Assembly (NCBI GenBank): GCA_963682025.1
Contig: OY821520.1
Location: forward strand, 241,015,414-241,079,413
Origin: Cordilura impudica
Lineage: Eukaryota > Arthropoda > Insecta > Diptera > Scathophagidae
Direction: 5' to 3'
DNA length: 64,000 nucleotides
Position numbers and translations under genes: made by a program. Positions within the stretch are counted from its first letter, which is position 1. Each line of letters begins with the position of its first letter. The notes beneath the pieces are model-generated. The model made no database searches, was not told the DNA's origin, and worked only from the letters and a program-made list of their open reading frames with translations. This document shows, one piece after another, positions 1-10,870 of the stretch.

Positions 1-1548
1 ATAAAGTTGAATTTTTGCCCTGCATCAAATAAGCTGACACCCACTGTAGAACAGCTAGTCAAACCATAAAATGCAAAACTTGTTATATTGAAAAGTCGTA
101 GTCGGAAAGATTCGAAACCGGTAGCTTTGATCATCGAATCCGCAGCCCTTGTTTAAATATAGATGTATACTTTTGAGGCAATGTTTATTGACATTTTTGG
201 TTTAAAGTATAAAAAAAATTAATTCTTGTTTAACTGAAGAGATATCTTAACTTTTATCATTATAAATAATATATAAACTATTTTGTTTTTGCAAATAAAA
301 TCGATAAATATATTTTAATTTGCCGTTTAATCACATTTGACGCTCTATAATACAAAAAAGTTGATACTATGGGCTTGCAATATTCAGAACTGTCTAAAAC
401 AACTAGTTTATTTTCCAGCAAATATATAAATGGCAAAAAATAAAATTTAATTTAATTACAAATATAGTCTTAAATTCATTTGTAATGACGCAAAATTTTT
501 TTTTCATATAGGTATAAACATACGGGACTTTAGCTAAGTAATATGCGCTATTTTTGGTGGTGGTTATTTATTTAAACTATCTTTAAAGCTGTGTTGTTCA
601 AAAAACATGCATGATAAAAGCGTAATAATAATAAAACAAAATGTAGCTTTGGTGGTGGTTAAAATTGATTAAAAATAAACAATGAACACCTAGCCCTCGG
701 TTTGCAAGAAAATCTGGTTATACAAAAGTACGCGAAAAAAACAAAAATGTTAAGAATTTATAAAAAGTTCAACATAAAAAGTTAACAAATATCTTGTGAT
801 ATTTACAAAGAAATCAATAATGTTATTTAAAATTTATAGAAAAATCTTAATAAAGATTGAATTATAATAATTTAACACTTTAGAAAAGTTTTTTTTCCCC
901 CAATACATTTAAAGTAATGAAGTTACCAAATAAATTGAGGGATACGTGTTCGCTATAAACAACGTTCTAATATAATATTTAACATGCCTTGGTGTTATAG
1001 ATATCTTAATGGGAAATACATAAAGTTTTCATTATTGTGTAAAGCTAATATATGTATGTAAGTCAACTGTGTGACTTAAAGGTAATATAGAAATACACTT
1101 AAAGAAATTAAAACAAAAAAGTTGGTATTGTTAAAAAAAAAATTCCATAAAAACTGTTGAAATTAGTCGAACTTATTTTTGTTTAATGGAACATTAGACT
1201 AGATATATAATTTTAGATATACATTAAAAAATGTATTTCGATGATAATAAATACTAAAATTTTTATCAAATCCTCAAATTTATTAATGTTTTAAAAAAAT
1301 TTTAATTTTTTAGGTGTTCATATCATTACTTTAGTGTTAACATAGATGGTCCGATCAAAAACCATATTTTTATTCATTTAATTCTCTTCAATTTTAGTAC
1401 CAAATCTTTTTTTACACTTTTCGAAAGATTGAAATTTTTATTCATTTAATTCTCTTCAATTTTAGTACCAAATCTTTTTTTACACTTTTCGAAAGATTGA
1501 AATTAATAATATTTGAGTTCTCCGAAATATTACGTTATACGATTAACA
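1..1548. other. AT-rich intronic DNA, no gene seen
   Basis: If Rop continues leftward as its missing exons require, this is part of the intron after Rop exon 4. It is very AT-rich with poly-A and poly-T runs. Apart from one short tandem duplication at 1367-1502 I see no coding similarity or recognisable repeat. Confidence 0.6.
1367..1502. repeat. Two-copy 68-bp tandem duplication
   Basis: Positions 1367-1434 and 1435-1502 are the same 68-base unit repeated without spacer, essentially identical (core TTCATTTAATTCTCTTCAAT). It is either a recent local duplication or an assembly artefact. Confidence 0.9.
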
Positions 1549-1552
1549 ATAT

Positions 1553-1581
1553 CGAGCCATAACCGCCAAAATATCTTAACC
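1553..1581. repeat. Left terminal inverted repeat of the GQNRN-type transposon
   Basis: Pairs with 7923-7951; 27 bases are exact and one outer base differs. The ATAT duplication lies immediately outside at 1549-1552. Confidence 0.85.
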
Positions 1582-1722
1582 GACATAAAAATCGATTTTC
1601 GTTTTTTGACGAAAATCAATAATATACTCATTTGCATCATCTATCAAAAAATTCATTGGTATATGAAATACCGCTATGAATTTACGGCAAAAACAATTTT
1701 AGCTTAACCCATTTGGCGCCGC

Positions 1723-1740
1723 TGTACTCAATTGAGTACA
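1723..1740. repeat. Subterminal palindrome, copy 1 (left end of piggyBac)
   Basis: Perfect 18-bp palindrome TGTACTCAATTGAGTACA, 15 bp inside the left end. Identical to 2059-2076 and similar to 3921-3938. Subterminal repeats in this family are often transposase binding sites; that role is inferred here. Confidence 0.85.
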
Positions 1741-2058
1741 CCTAAACATTATGTGAAATTTTTAAATTTTTAAGCTTAAAATTTTTTAAATTTTTAAGCT
1801 TAAAAGAATCCCGCACCTCGTTAAAATAACAAAAAAAAGTTTGGTATATACATATCAACTGTCACAAATGGACTCTTAAACGTCACAAAATTGGTGTGGC
1901 GAGATAAACTCAAATTTTCCATTTTTTTTCTGCTTTTACTGTATTGCAATTTTCTTTTTTTTTTTAGTTTTCTAAAGGCAAGTATTTCTATTTATAAAAT
2001 ATGTAAAAAAAATGGTCTGCCATTTCCTTTTACAAAGTTATCGTATTTTAAATACAAC

Positions 2059-2076
2059 TGTACTCAATTGAGTACA
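2059..2076. repeat. Subterminal palindrome, copy 2
   Basis: Same 18-bp palindrome as 1723-1740 with no change, followed by ACGGCGG, which resembles the GGCGCC context of copy 1 in inverted order. Confidence 0.85.
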
Positions 2077-2269
2077 ACGGCGGAATCCATATAAAAATTG
2101 TGGCATCACTGTTATGTTTACAGAAATGCATACTTGCGTGTTTCTGCAATACATACTTACGTGTTTATCTATGTAACAAGGGGATTCCCAAAATATCTAT
2201 TCTACTGGTAGTGACTGATTTGAAAAAAGCTGTTTAGTGTTAGATTAAACATTTATAAGTTGTGTTGTA

Positions 2270-3973
2270 ATGGTTTCAAAGGATTTTGCAATCATTCCGC
2301 CGGAGCCGAATGTTTTATCAGATGAGATCATGGTAGCTGACAATTTCCGAGAGATGTGCCAGGTAACATTGAGGTGTTTAGACGCAACAATAACATAATT
2401 TTAAGTGATGACAACGACAATAGCAATGATGAACCGTTGGCCGAAAAGGTAAAGAGAAGTCGCAGTCAACTACCAGCGTGGCGTAAGTGCTTACCAACAT
2501 ATTCTTCTACATCTCGGGTATCGACTGATGTGCCCGAAAGACAAGAAGATGTGAAGAAGTTGTTTAGTAATCTCAACCAAGTACAAGTATTCGAGAAAAT
2601 ATTTGATGAAGAAGTGACTAGTTTGATTATCAGCAATACAATTTTATAAGCCAATCAAAATAATAGACATCACTTTCAACTTGACCCCGTCGACTTAAAA
2701 AAATTTATGGGTGTACTGATATTCTCTGGGTATCACAAATTACCCAGAGAGGATTATACTGGCTTACGATGAGGATGTTGGCATAGAAATGGTATCAAAA
2801 TCAATGTCTAGGCAAAGATATCGAGATATCAAAAAGAATCTTCATCTTGTGAACAATGACGAAGCTGACACTACTAGGGACAAAATGTTTAAAGTTCGGC
2901 CATTAGTTGATGTTATAGTGAAGAATTTTCTAAAGTAGGGAATATTGCACGAGCATATTTCCATTGATGAGTCGATGGTAAAATATTTTGGTCATCATCC
3001 TACTAAGCAGTTTATATGTGGAAAACCAGTACGATTTGGCTTTAAGAACTGGGTGGCAGCTAGTTCTACCGGATATTGCTACACTTTCGATTTTTATTGT
3101 GGAAAATCGGAGGAAAATTATAATGATCCCTTAGGGTCAAGAGTAATAAAAAACTTGAGGAAATGGAGACTGACTCAGCATCACATGAAGTATTTTTTGA
3201 TAACTTTTTTACTAGTTATAATCTCATGGTAGATCTCAAGGAAAAAGGATTTCGTGCGACTGGAACCATTAGAGAGAACAGAACAAAAAAGTGTCCATTG
3301 AGAAGTACGAAAGAAATGAAAAAAAGAAGAGCGAGCGTCATATGACTATAGGTTCGACAAGCAAAATGAAATTCTTTTGGTAAAATGGAAAGACAATAGC
3401 GTCTGTACAATGGCAACAAACTATGACCATTAGGAGCTATAAAACGTTGGTCTTCTACACAACGAAAAAAAAATTGATGTCAACATACCAAAGGTGTTTC
3501 AGTCTTATAATAAACATATGGGAGGAGTAGATAAACTGGACCAATCCATTTCACTCTACAGAATTGCCATTCGCGGTAAGAAATGGTGGTGGGCATTGTT
3601 TACCTATATAACAGATATGGCAATTGCAAACGTTTGGCGGTTATATGTAATGAGTCATAACGACAGCATGGATCAACTTTTATTCCGACGCTCCATTGCA
3701 AGGTACTATTTACGCCAAAACGAGCAAAATAAATCTCAACTTTCCTCTTCATTGGTACTAGGACTACCCCAAGATGGTTTAGGTCATTACCCCGAAAAGT
3801 TAGAAAAGCAATTCAGATGTGTCTTATGTCATGCAAGAGTTCGCTGGCAATGCAAGAAGTGTTTAAAAACATTATGCATTGAAAAAAATGTTTTGAAAAT
3901 TTTCACCTGTAACCCGCCACTGTACTCAGTTGCGTACACCCACCCTACTCCACCAATTTATTATTTTTTTTAA
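2270..3973 (+). pseudogene. Broken piggyBac transposase (DDE_Tnp_1_7 family)
   Basis: A transposase relic in several frames. The start codon at 2270 opens MVSKDFAIIPPEPN. Frame then passes to 2356-2649 (acidic N-terminal region ending in LNQVQVFEKIFDEEV), to the catalytic part around 2650-2940 (MGVLIFSGYHKLP, KMFKVRPLVDVI), and to 2945-3232 with ISIDESMVKYFGHHP, where the conserved D of the second catalytic motif is visible. 3494-3973 has MFQSYNKHMGGVDKLDQ, with the third catalytic D, followed by KWWWALFTY and a C-terminal Cys cluster (CVLCHARVRWQCKKC). Several frameshifts and stops are present, so no product is expected. The order of motifs and the length of about 550 residues agree with the family. 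Confidence 0.9.
3921..3938. repeat. Subterminal palindrome, copy 3 (right side, two changes)
   Basis: TGTACTCAGTTGCGTACA, differing at two positions from the left-side palindromes and preceded by CCGCCAC. It lies just after the coding region. Confidence 0.8.
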
Positions 3974-4233
3974 TTTTTTCATACTTTTATATTAATTTTG
4001 TATACAATGAATAAAAAATAAATCTTTTTGTTAATTATCACTGCTAGTTTCATTTTGGCGGTTAATGGGTTAAGTGCACATTGCTTGTTGTTTAAATTTT
4101 TCATGACAGCGAGTGTCGCTTAAGATAAAATTCTCTTTAACAAAACACTAAAAGTGATTACAGTAATATCACAATAATTTTACAAATAAATATTAAAAGC
4201 GTGTTTTATGATTGTTCGAGCAATATGTCAAAG

Positions 4234-4293
4234 GTAAGTGTGTGTTTTTTGTCTGGTATTGATTTTGGTGCTATAGAAAAATTGTTGTTTTAG
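4234..4293 (+). other. Predicted 60-nt intron in the GQNRN-type transposase
   Basis: AAG|GTAAGT at 4231-4239 and TTTTAG| at 4288-4293 bound 60 nt. Joining the sides gives MSK followed in frame by YSKCPHSIQ. The length is typical of short fly introns. Prediction only. Confidence 0.5.
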
Positions 4294-5122
4294 TATTCAA
4301 AATGCCCTCATTCCATACAGCGATTCGATGATTCTTCTAATAAATTTCATGATAATACAAATACTGCAGAATTTACGAATAAAGTTGGACAAACGTGTGT
4401 ATGCAAAAGAGGTTATAAAAAACAAAAGTTATTACCTATAAGAGGCTGCAAAAACGTGAAAAACCGTGATACTATTGTTCAGCCAAATTCCTGTAACAAA
4501 AAAAAAAAAAAAATTGAAACTCATGTGGCGATATGCTCTCCGAATCAGATCGATTACAAATAAATAAACATTTTTGGGTATTTGACAACAAAATTAGAAA
4601 GAAAGACTGGTTGGCTTTATGTATCAAGCAGTGAGCATTCGAAGACGAAGTGGAGATGATAACAAAAGGCAGTATAGCTATAATTAGTTCATTATTTCTA
4701 AGAATACTAGCTACAAAATGTGCCAGCAATTTTTGTTGAAATCGCTGCACATTTCTCAGATGATGTTAAAATCTGTAAGAAATAACACACAGTATTTAAA
4801 CACCTTCACCACAATAGGTCTGGCGAAGGCAAAGTAACCTTTCTAAAATTTTTCGTTGAACAATTACCAGCAGTTCCCTCTCATTACTGTAGCAATAAAA
4901 CCAATTAGTTATACTTGCCTCAAGAGTTAAGCAATATAGAAAGAGTATATCAGTGCTATATTGAGCATTTGAAAACTAAAAACAAGGAATCTTCTCTGTT
5001 GTCGTTAAGAGTTTTTCGCAGCGTTTTTAAAACAATTTTCATATTGGATTACACTTGCCCTGCACTTGACAAATGTGTCATATGTGAAAATTTTAACTAC
5101 TTAGATAGTTAATCGAAAAAAG

Positions 5123-5904
5123 AACAAGTAAGAAAATTATAGTCGGTCTAGACCGAATATGATACCCTATACCATGCGCTTAGAGGCCCTATCTTTTAGG
5201 CCCAACCAATTGGATATAGAAAATAAGCATAAACCAATTTTGAGTGGCATTTTTATTAATTTTTTGGCTGCAGATATGAAAAAGTTCATATCGGATGATA
5301 TGTCTATATGGGGACTAGGTCCAAAAATGGACCGATCCAGACCATGGTTGGTAAAGTCTCTTGTATTTTGCGAAAATATATACAAACAAAATTTGAGAAG
5401 AGTCAGTGCAATATTTTTGTTTTTTGGTAGATTAAAGTGATGATCGGGAAGCAGCTCTATATGGGTCCTATGACTAAGAGTTGATCGTTTTTGGACTACT
5501 CATTAATGGATGTTATAAACACATACAAACCCAATTTAACTAAGATCTATACGACAATTTGGATCTTATGACAATTTATGTCGATTTTATAGGGGTAATT
5601 TGTATCGGGGCTAGGTCTGAACATGGACCGATTCTCACCAATTTCAATAGCGTTCATCCCATGGCCGATGAAAGCTTATATACCAAATTTCATCAAAATA
5701 TATTCATATTTGCGACCTGCAGTTTGATTACAAGGTTTACATGGACACACAGACGGACGGACGGACATTGTTAAATCAATTCAAAAAGTGATTCTGATTC
5801 GATCGGTATAATTAAAGATGGGTCTAGGTCAAATATTTTTGGTTGTTACAAACAGCAGCACAAAGTCATTATACCCAAACCACATAGTGGTATAGGGTAT
5901 AAAT
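5123..5904 (+). repeat. Mini-me-like repeat, family M1, copy a
   Basis: Starts AACAAGTAAGAAAATTATAG, then a short palindrome (TCGGTCTAGACCGA) and GATACCCTATACCATG. Near its right part it has a GGAC/GGACGG microsatellite (5752-5766), and it ends in a hairpin-forming CCACATAGTGGTATAGGGTAT. About 780 bp. Copies of this family are also at 5939-6697, 19482-20204, 22309-22363, 23172-23897, 31948-32160 and 37294-38040. It has no coding capacity: the open frames in different copies lie in different phases. Confidence 0.85.
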
Positions 5905-5938
5905 AGAGTCAACAGAAGAGTATTAGATGAATATGAGA

Positions 5939-6697
5939 GATATACCACTATGTGGTTTGGGTATAATGACTTTGTGCTGCTGTTTGTAACTACCAAAAAT
6001 ATTTGACTTATACCCATCTTTTATTATACCGATCGGCTCGTTTTAGCGATGTCCGTCCGTCCGTCCGTCTGTGTGTCCATGTAAACCTTGTAATCAAACT
6101 ACAGGTCGCAAATATGAATATATTTTGATGAAATTTGGTATATAAGCTTTTATCGGCCATAGGATGAACGCTATTGAAATTGGTGAAAATCGGTCCATGT
6201 TCAGACTCCCATACAAATGACCCCTGTGAAATCGACAGAAATTGCCATAAGATCCAAATTATCATATAGATCTTAGTAAGATTGGGTTTGTATGTGTTAA
6301 TTGTATCCATTAATCAGTAGTCCAAAAATAATCTCTATTGGACAATTCTTAGACATAGGCCCCATATAGAGCTGCTTCCCGATCTTCACTTAAATCTTTA
6401 AAAAAAAAAAAAACAAAAATATTGCGCAGATTTTTCTCAAATTTGGTTTGTGTATATTTTTTCAAAATATAAGTGACTTTACCAAATATGTTCAGGATCA
6501 GTCCATATTTTGAACTAGTCCACATATAAATATAGCACCCGATATGAACTTTTTCATATCTGCAGCCACAAAAATTAATAACAATGCCACTCAAATTTGG
6601 TTTTTGCTTATTTTCTATATCCAGTTAGTTGGACCGAAGAGATAGGGTTTCTAAACCATGGTATAGGGTATCGTATGGTCGGTTGGTCTTACTTGTT
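5939..6697 (-). repeat. Mini-me-like repeat, family M1, copy b (inverted to copy a)
   Basis: Reverse-orientation copy, starting at the ATACCACTATGTGG hairpin end and finishing GGTCTTACTTGTT. It has GATGTCCGTCCGTCCGTCC at about 6049-6067. Only about 35 bp separate it from copy a, so the two form a very large inverted repeat. The transposase frame resumes about 10 bp after its right end. Confidence 0.85.
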
Positions 6698-7406
6698 GTG
6701 TGCTAGCTTTAATCTTCAAAAGGTTTTAAGTACACGCTATAATGAAAGTGGCACCAGAAATGGTTATTGCTTTTTGTGGGGAGGAAGTGATGGAAATCGT
6801 GGATGTAATGAAATATCCACCATTATCTTTTAATATTTAAATCATGCGGATGAAAAAAAACTCACTCTTTAATCAGTCTTTACTGGGACGGCTGCGCAGG
6901 TCAAAATCGAAATAAAGCTATTCTTGCCACCTTAACTTATTTTCTTAAATCAATTATTACCAACATAAAAATAACGTATTTGTTACTTGGGCATACTATG
7001 ATACCTGTTGACTCCATTCATAGCACTATTGACTTATTTATTCGCAATAGAACTGTTTGGGCCCCAAGTGAATGGGATACAATAATATCTAATGCACGAA
7101 CTAATCCATCAGGTTATAATTGCATTGTAATGAATCATTGTGATTTCCAAGATTGGAAGAAATTTTCGCAAGCGATGTTTCCCAATTAAATGAAAATGTC
7201 GTTTCCAAATGTATGTACGTTCTGCTTCAGTTGAAAAAAATAACCTTATTATCCAAAAATATGGATATTTTGATCATTCTGAAATAAAAGAATTTGACCT
7301 CAACTCGATTGCACAATCCAGACGGAACTCTGAAATTGTCGCCAATGGACATAGTATAATATCGATAATATTTTTAAAATTTCCACAATATAATACAACG
7401 ACTTAA

Positions 7407-8822
7407 AAATGTTTTGCAAAAAAAAAAAAATTCCACCAAGAGTTTTTAAATCTAAAATGTGACCAATCGTTCAATGATTCACTACCTGTAATATAAATGT
7501 TTGTTTTGAAGATATTTTTAATTTATGTATTATTATATTTTTCAAAAAATTCACCTTAAAGTTAAAAACTCTTATCTATATTAATAACTGTGCTTTTACT
7601 TTGAGGTAAATTTTTTAAGTTTATTTTTATTTTATGTTACATGTTCATCAAAACCTTTGAATAAATTTTGAAAAACATTAAATTTAATTTTTGTAGACAA
7701 AAAAAATTTGAAAAAATAAAAAATGAAAACAGAAAATTGTTTTTTTTTTTTTAGATCATGTTATCTTAACCACCACAACTGAAATCAGTAGGTTGCCAGC
7801 ATGACAGCGAAAAAAAGCTTAAGTGACATAAACAACCGTTATGTTAAATAAAACTACCTGTATCACATATAACTGATAAACCAATTGAAATAAAACTTCT
7901 CCTGTAAAGGTTTCTTTCTGCTGGTTAAGATATTTTGGCGGTTATGGCTAGATATAATAAAGTCTTTGACGAAATGAGAGCTTACTGAATGGAAGCATTG
8001 GAGATTCGTTGATAAACGCATGGTCCGTAGTCATACGACGGGACCAATAGCTGATTTGATTATTGAATTGGAATCTTAGTTGGCTTCCTTCAAACTGCAT
8101 AATTATGTTAAAAGAACTCAAATAAAAAAAACTTTCAAGACCGAAAAATCTCTACTAAAAAAGAATAAGCTATTCTGAAAATAGATTTTGGGGAAAACTA
8201 TAGGCTGCACACTCAAAATGAAATTCAGTCTGCTCGTTTCAGTTACTGTCAAGTAACAATTTTTACTTGTGTTGTCTGGTTGCACAATGCCACAAGATCA
8301 TTTGCTATCACGAGCGATAAACTCTCACACAATAAATATGATGTTTATTTCTTGATTGTTAAGAAACTTTAAAAAAAAATTCCATTTCAAAATTATTTAT
8401 ATTTTCTGATAGCATTTGTATTTTATATGTAAGAAATAGATATACACTTGCGGATATACATACATACAATTAAGTTACTCATGCAATATATTTTTCTGTG
8501 TGAAAAACGGTACGTTATTTGTTGATTCATTAAAATTTTTCCAAATATGCAGTAGATATCGTCATGATTCTTTGAAAATATAAAAAAATTTTTGCATTTC
8601 AATGTTTAGTTTTGTAAACAAGCAGTTATTTCTTAACACATCGCCGAAGTTAAGTGGACAAATATTTAAGTCATTTTAATTAAATGTAAATAATGTAAAT
8701 ACATAATTATGTAAATACATATTTATAGTATTTAAGAAAACTTTATGATAAACAAAAGGGTTTTATTGGGCTTTAAAATGTTTTAGCACTTTTGTTGTAG
8801 TTCCATTTGACGTTGTTAAATT
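7407..8822. other. 3' end of the transposon, then AT-rich spacer
   Basis: 7407-7951 is the non-coding right end of the GQNRN-type element, including a TIR-proximal GGTTGCCAGCATGACAGC stretch similar to one at about 4104. 7956-8822 is AT-rich; a short frame at about 7970-8080 (EWKHWRFVDKRMVRSHTTG) looks coding-like, but I do not recognise it. Confidence 0.55.
7923..7951. repeat. Right terminal inverted repeat of the GQNRN-type transposon
   Basis: Reverse complement of 1553-1581 and followed by ATAT at 7952-7955. Ends in GGCGGTTATGGCTAG. Confidence 0.85.
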
Positions 8823-9185
8823 ATGGGTAAAAATAAGAGGCTCACTCCCGCTGAAAGGGTGATCATTTGAAATTGCTTCAAAATGTTGGTTCAATTGCTG
8901 AAGTAATGAAAATATTATCATTATCGCGTCGAAAAATTGTTAACGCTATTAATAAACATGATCAAAAATGTAAGATAATTATAATGATAAATGATAATTT
9001 GCAGACATAAACAACGCAAACCGACATAAGCAGAAGATGAATAAACCAGGATGAATAAAATTGACCCATTCCTTACATCAACTCTGATCAGGTCGGAACA
9101 TGGCATTAAAATATCGGCAAGTAAGAAGGCGTCTGACTGAAAATAATCTTCATGGCCGCATAGCGCGAAAAAAACCAAATGCACA
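8823..9185 (+). pseudogene. Tc1/mariner transposase, N-terminal relic
   Basis: Starts MGKNKRLTPAERVI at 8823, the helix-turn-helix N-terminus typical of Tc1-like transposases, with SLSRRKIVNAINKH at about 8918-8956. After frame changes come KIDPFLTSTLIRSEHGIKIS (about 9055-9115) and RRRLTENNLHGRIARKKP (9129-9182), the classic end of the paired-like DNA-binding domain. The similarity stops at about 9185, where LINE sequence begins. A possible C-terminal remnant (SFENIENLWD) follows the LINE at about 11075-11104, suggesting the LINE landed inside this Tc1. Confidence 0.8.
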
Positions 9186-10663
9186 CCAGAGGGAAAGTCG
9201 GTGGATGCGGCTTTACACGACATTGTTGGGTCGACTGAGGATGACATTCACTATAAGGAATATGTTTTGGGTTCTTTTTTAGACGTAGAAGGGGCATTCA
9301 ACAACGTCAAAATATAATCGATACTAGAAGCCTTAGATAATACGGGCAAGGATCCACAAATAATCCTATGGACAGGCAACATGCTGAAGAGCAGGTCATT
9401 AAGTCGGTGATGGGGAAGCGAGAAATGTGGTGACGAGGGGAACTCCACAATGAGGAGTTATATCTCCTCTTTTGTGGAACCTTGTGATCAATAAAATCCA
9501 CCAATCTTTCGACAGAACGGGCACCAAAGTGGTCGCCTATGCTGATGCCGACGTGCTTCTATTCTAGACTTTAAACTCCGTTGGTCGAATAGCGTAGAGA
9601 AAAGGACTACGAAGACTTGTGCCTTCTACAACTGCAGGAGGACGTTTGGTAAAAGATGGGGTATTAAACCGCAAATCATCCACTGGATGTATTATGCGAT
9701 AATTAGACCTCTTTTGACATATGATAATCTGTGAACGTAGGTTCCAGACTTCCTATACTCGTGAAGGCACAGAGATTGGCCTGTCAGGGCACCACCGGAG
9801 CCATTAGATCGACACCACGGACTGGAGGTAATGCTGCCTATAGATATTTTCATCAAGAGCACGGCAGCGAAAATGGCTCTGCGTTTAAGGGAGTCATATA
9901 AGCTGGAACAAAGCTCTTGGGAACACAGCACAATCCTACGGACAGTGGGCGGGACACAAATTGATCGGAAAACCGATTATGTCACTGGTGATGAACGTTG
10001 TGAGTAAATTTACGACCCAAATACCGACTAGAGAAGACTGGGCCGCAGACATTGTCATAGACAGGGCCGCGATCTCAGTGTACATCAACGATTCGAAGAT
10101 GGAAGCGGGTATCTGACCCTACCATTAATATTTCCGTGGACAGTCTTGCTGCTCTCAAAGCTCTGAAATCGAGGACCGTTAGATCGAAATGTGTGAAGGA
10201 ATGAATCAGGTTGTTCGACCAAATCCGGCAACACACCGTGAGTCTGATATGGGTTCCATAACGTCAAAGGAAACGTGCTGACAGACGGGTGTGCTCGGAA
10301 GGGCTAAGAATCTTTGAGCTGGACGATGGACACTGATATTAAAATTCCCGTATCCGAGCTGTCGAACCTAATTGAAGAGGCAGCTGATCTTGAATTAAGG
10401 ACAAGGTGGACACAACTGACCGATTGCCGAATATCCCAGATCCTATGGCCCTTGCCTAATCCAAGGAGAACGAAAGCACTCCTTGTTTTTGGTAAAAGGA
10501 CAAACAGCCTACTTACAGGTGTACTCACTGGATACTGTGTAATAGGGCGGATGGCCGAACGCGTAGGTGTTCAGAGAGCTGACTTCTGTAAGAGCTGTGT
10601 GGATGTCGACGAGAAGGAGTCAGTGCAACATTTGCTGTGTGAATACCCAGTACTAAAGGCGTA
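9186..10663 (+). pseudogene. Broken reverse transcriptase and C-terminal domain of the LINE
   Basis: Visible motifs in shifting frames: GKSVDAALHDIVGSTEDD and LDVEGAFNNVK (RT motif A; 9270-9310), ILWTGNMLKSRSL (about 9362-9400), YADAD at about 9538 (degraded YADD box), and KAQRLACQGTTGAIRSTPRT (about 9765-9830). Then 10314-10663 carries a clean frame ending FCKSCVDVDEKESVQHLLCEYPVL, the CCHC-like C-terminus of arthropod LINE ORF2. An RNase H region may lie at about 10030-10260 but is too damaged to show its acidic residues. Many stops and frameshifts; inactive. Confidence 0.8.
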
Positions 10664-10870
10664 GCGCCTTCGATATCTAGGGCAAAGATTCTTCGATAAC
10701 GTGGGCTGCGGACGAAATAGCTCATTTTCACTTTCTTTTCCATACCATTTACATAATCTATCTTTACTTTTATAATCTCTATTCCTATCTCTACTTTCCG
10801 ACACTATCTAAAGAGTATTACAATGGGCCATATGGCCTCCGAATGTACTGAAAAAAGAAATTAATAAAAA
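9186..10870 (+). mobile_element. 5'-truncated non-LTR retrotransposon (RT plus C-terminal Cys region)
   Basis: Contains reverse transcriptase and downstream regions of a LINE and ends in GGCCATATGGCCTCCGAATG and an A-rich tail near 10850-10870. It lies between the two parts of a Tc1 relic. I could not find a convincing target-site duplication. It resembles the RNase H-bearing clades (LOA/I/R1-like) by its C-terminus; the clade is not resolved. Confidence 0.75.

Larger units (their letters stand above)
1708..4069 (+). mobile_element. piggyBac-type transposon nested in the GQNRN-type element
   Basis: TTAA lies on both sides (1704-1707 and 4070-4073). The element starts CCCATTTGGCGCC and its other end, read on the minus strand, starts CCCATTAACCGCC. 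TTAA targeting and ends beginning CCC are hallmarks of piggyBac. The interior encodes a broken DDE transposase with a C-terminal cysteine-rich motif. Three copies of an 18-bp palindrome sit near the ends. Length is 2,362 bp, usual for the superfamily. Confidence 0.93.
4225..7406 (+). pseudogene. Decayed GQNRN-type transposase, split by repeats
   Basis: Belongs to a family seen widely in insect and cnidarian genomes as 'uncharacterized' proteins; the name here is descriptive. The start MSK (4225-4233) is followed by a 60-nt intron with GTAAGT and TTTTAG borders (4234-4293). A Cys/Lys-rich N-terminus follows, then CGDMLSESDRLQ...DWLALCIKQ (about 4520-4630), KVTFLKFFVEQLPAVPSHY, and a Cys domain with CVICENF (about 5075). 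The frame is broken at 5113 by two M1 repeats and resumes near 6705 with FNLQKVLST, GYCFLWGGSDGNRGCNEI and YWDGCAGQNRN (6881-6913; likely catalytic D). It continues LLGHTMIPVDSIHSTID (6980-7030; second acidic and His motif) to 7406. Frameshifts and a poly-A slip near 4500 make it inactive. Superfamily is not assigned with confidence. Confidence 0.75.
1553..7951 (+). mobile_element. DNA transposon with GQNRN-type transposase, 4-bp TSD, two nested insertions
   Basis: A long inverted repeat defines the ends. 1555-1581 is the exact reverse complement of 7923-7949 (outer part AGCCATAACCGCC), and one further mismatch outward both sides reach ATAT (1549-1552 and 7952-7955), which reads as a 4-bp target-site duplication. 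The interior carries a decayed transposase (4225-7406). It is interrupted by a piggyBac at 1708-4069 and by two repeat copies at 5123-6697. Without these the element would be about 2.5 kb. A 4-bp TSD would fit a Sola-like superfamily, but I cannot verify that assignment. Confidence 0.8.

Noticed and set aside
5159..6594. Open frames in M1 repeats (also at 19517, 23504, 37412) with similar text such as GCYIYMWTRSKNGPILTIFG
   Set aside because: Similarity comes from DNA-level repeat identity. The open phase differs between copies, there is no shared start, and each frame ends at different repeat positions.
7970..8080. Coding-like text EWKHWRFVDKRMVRSHTTG
   Set aside because: Too short, outside the transposon ends, and not recognised; kept only as a note in the spacer entry.
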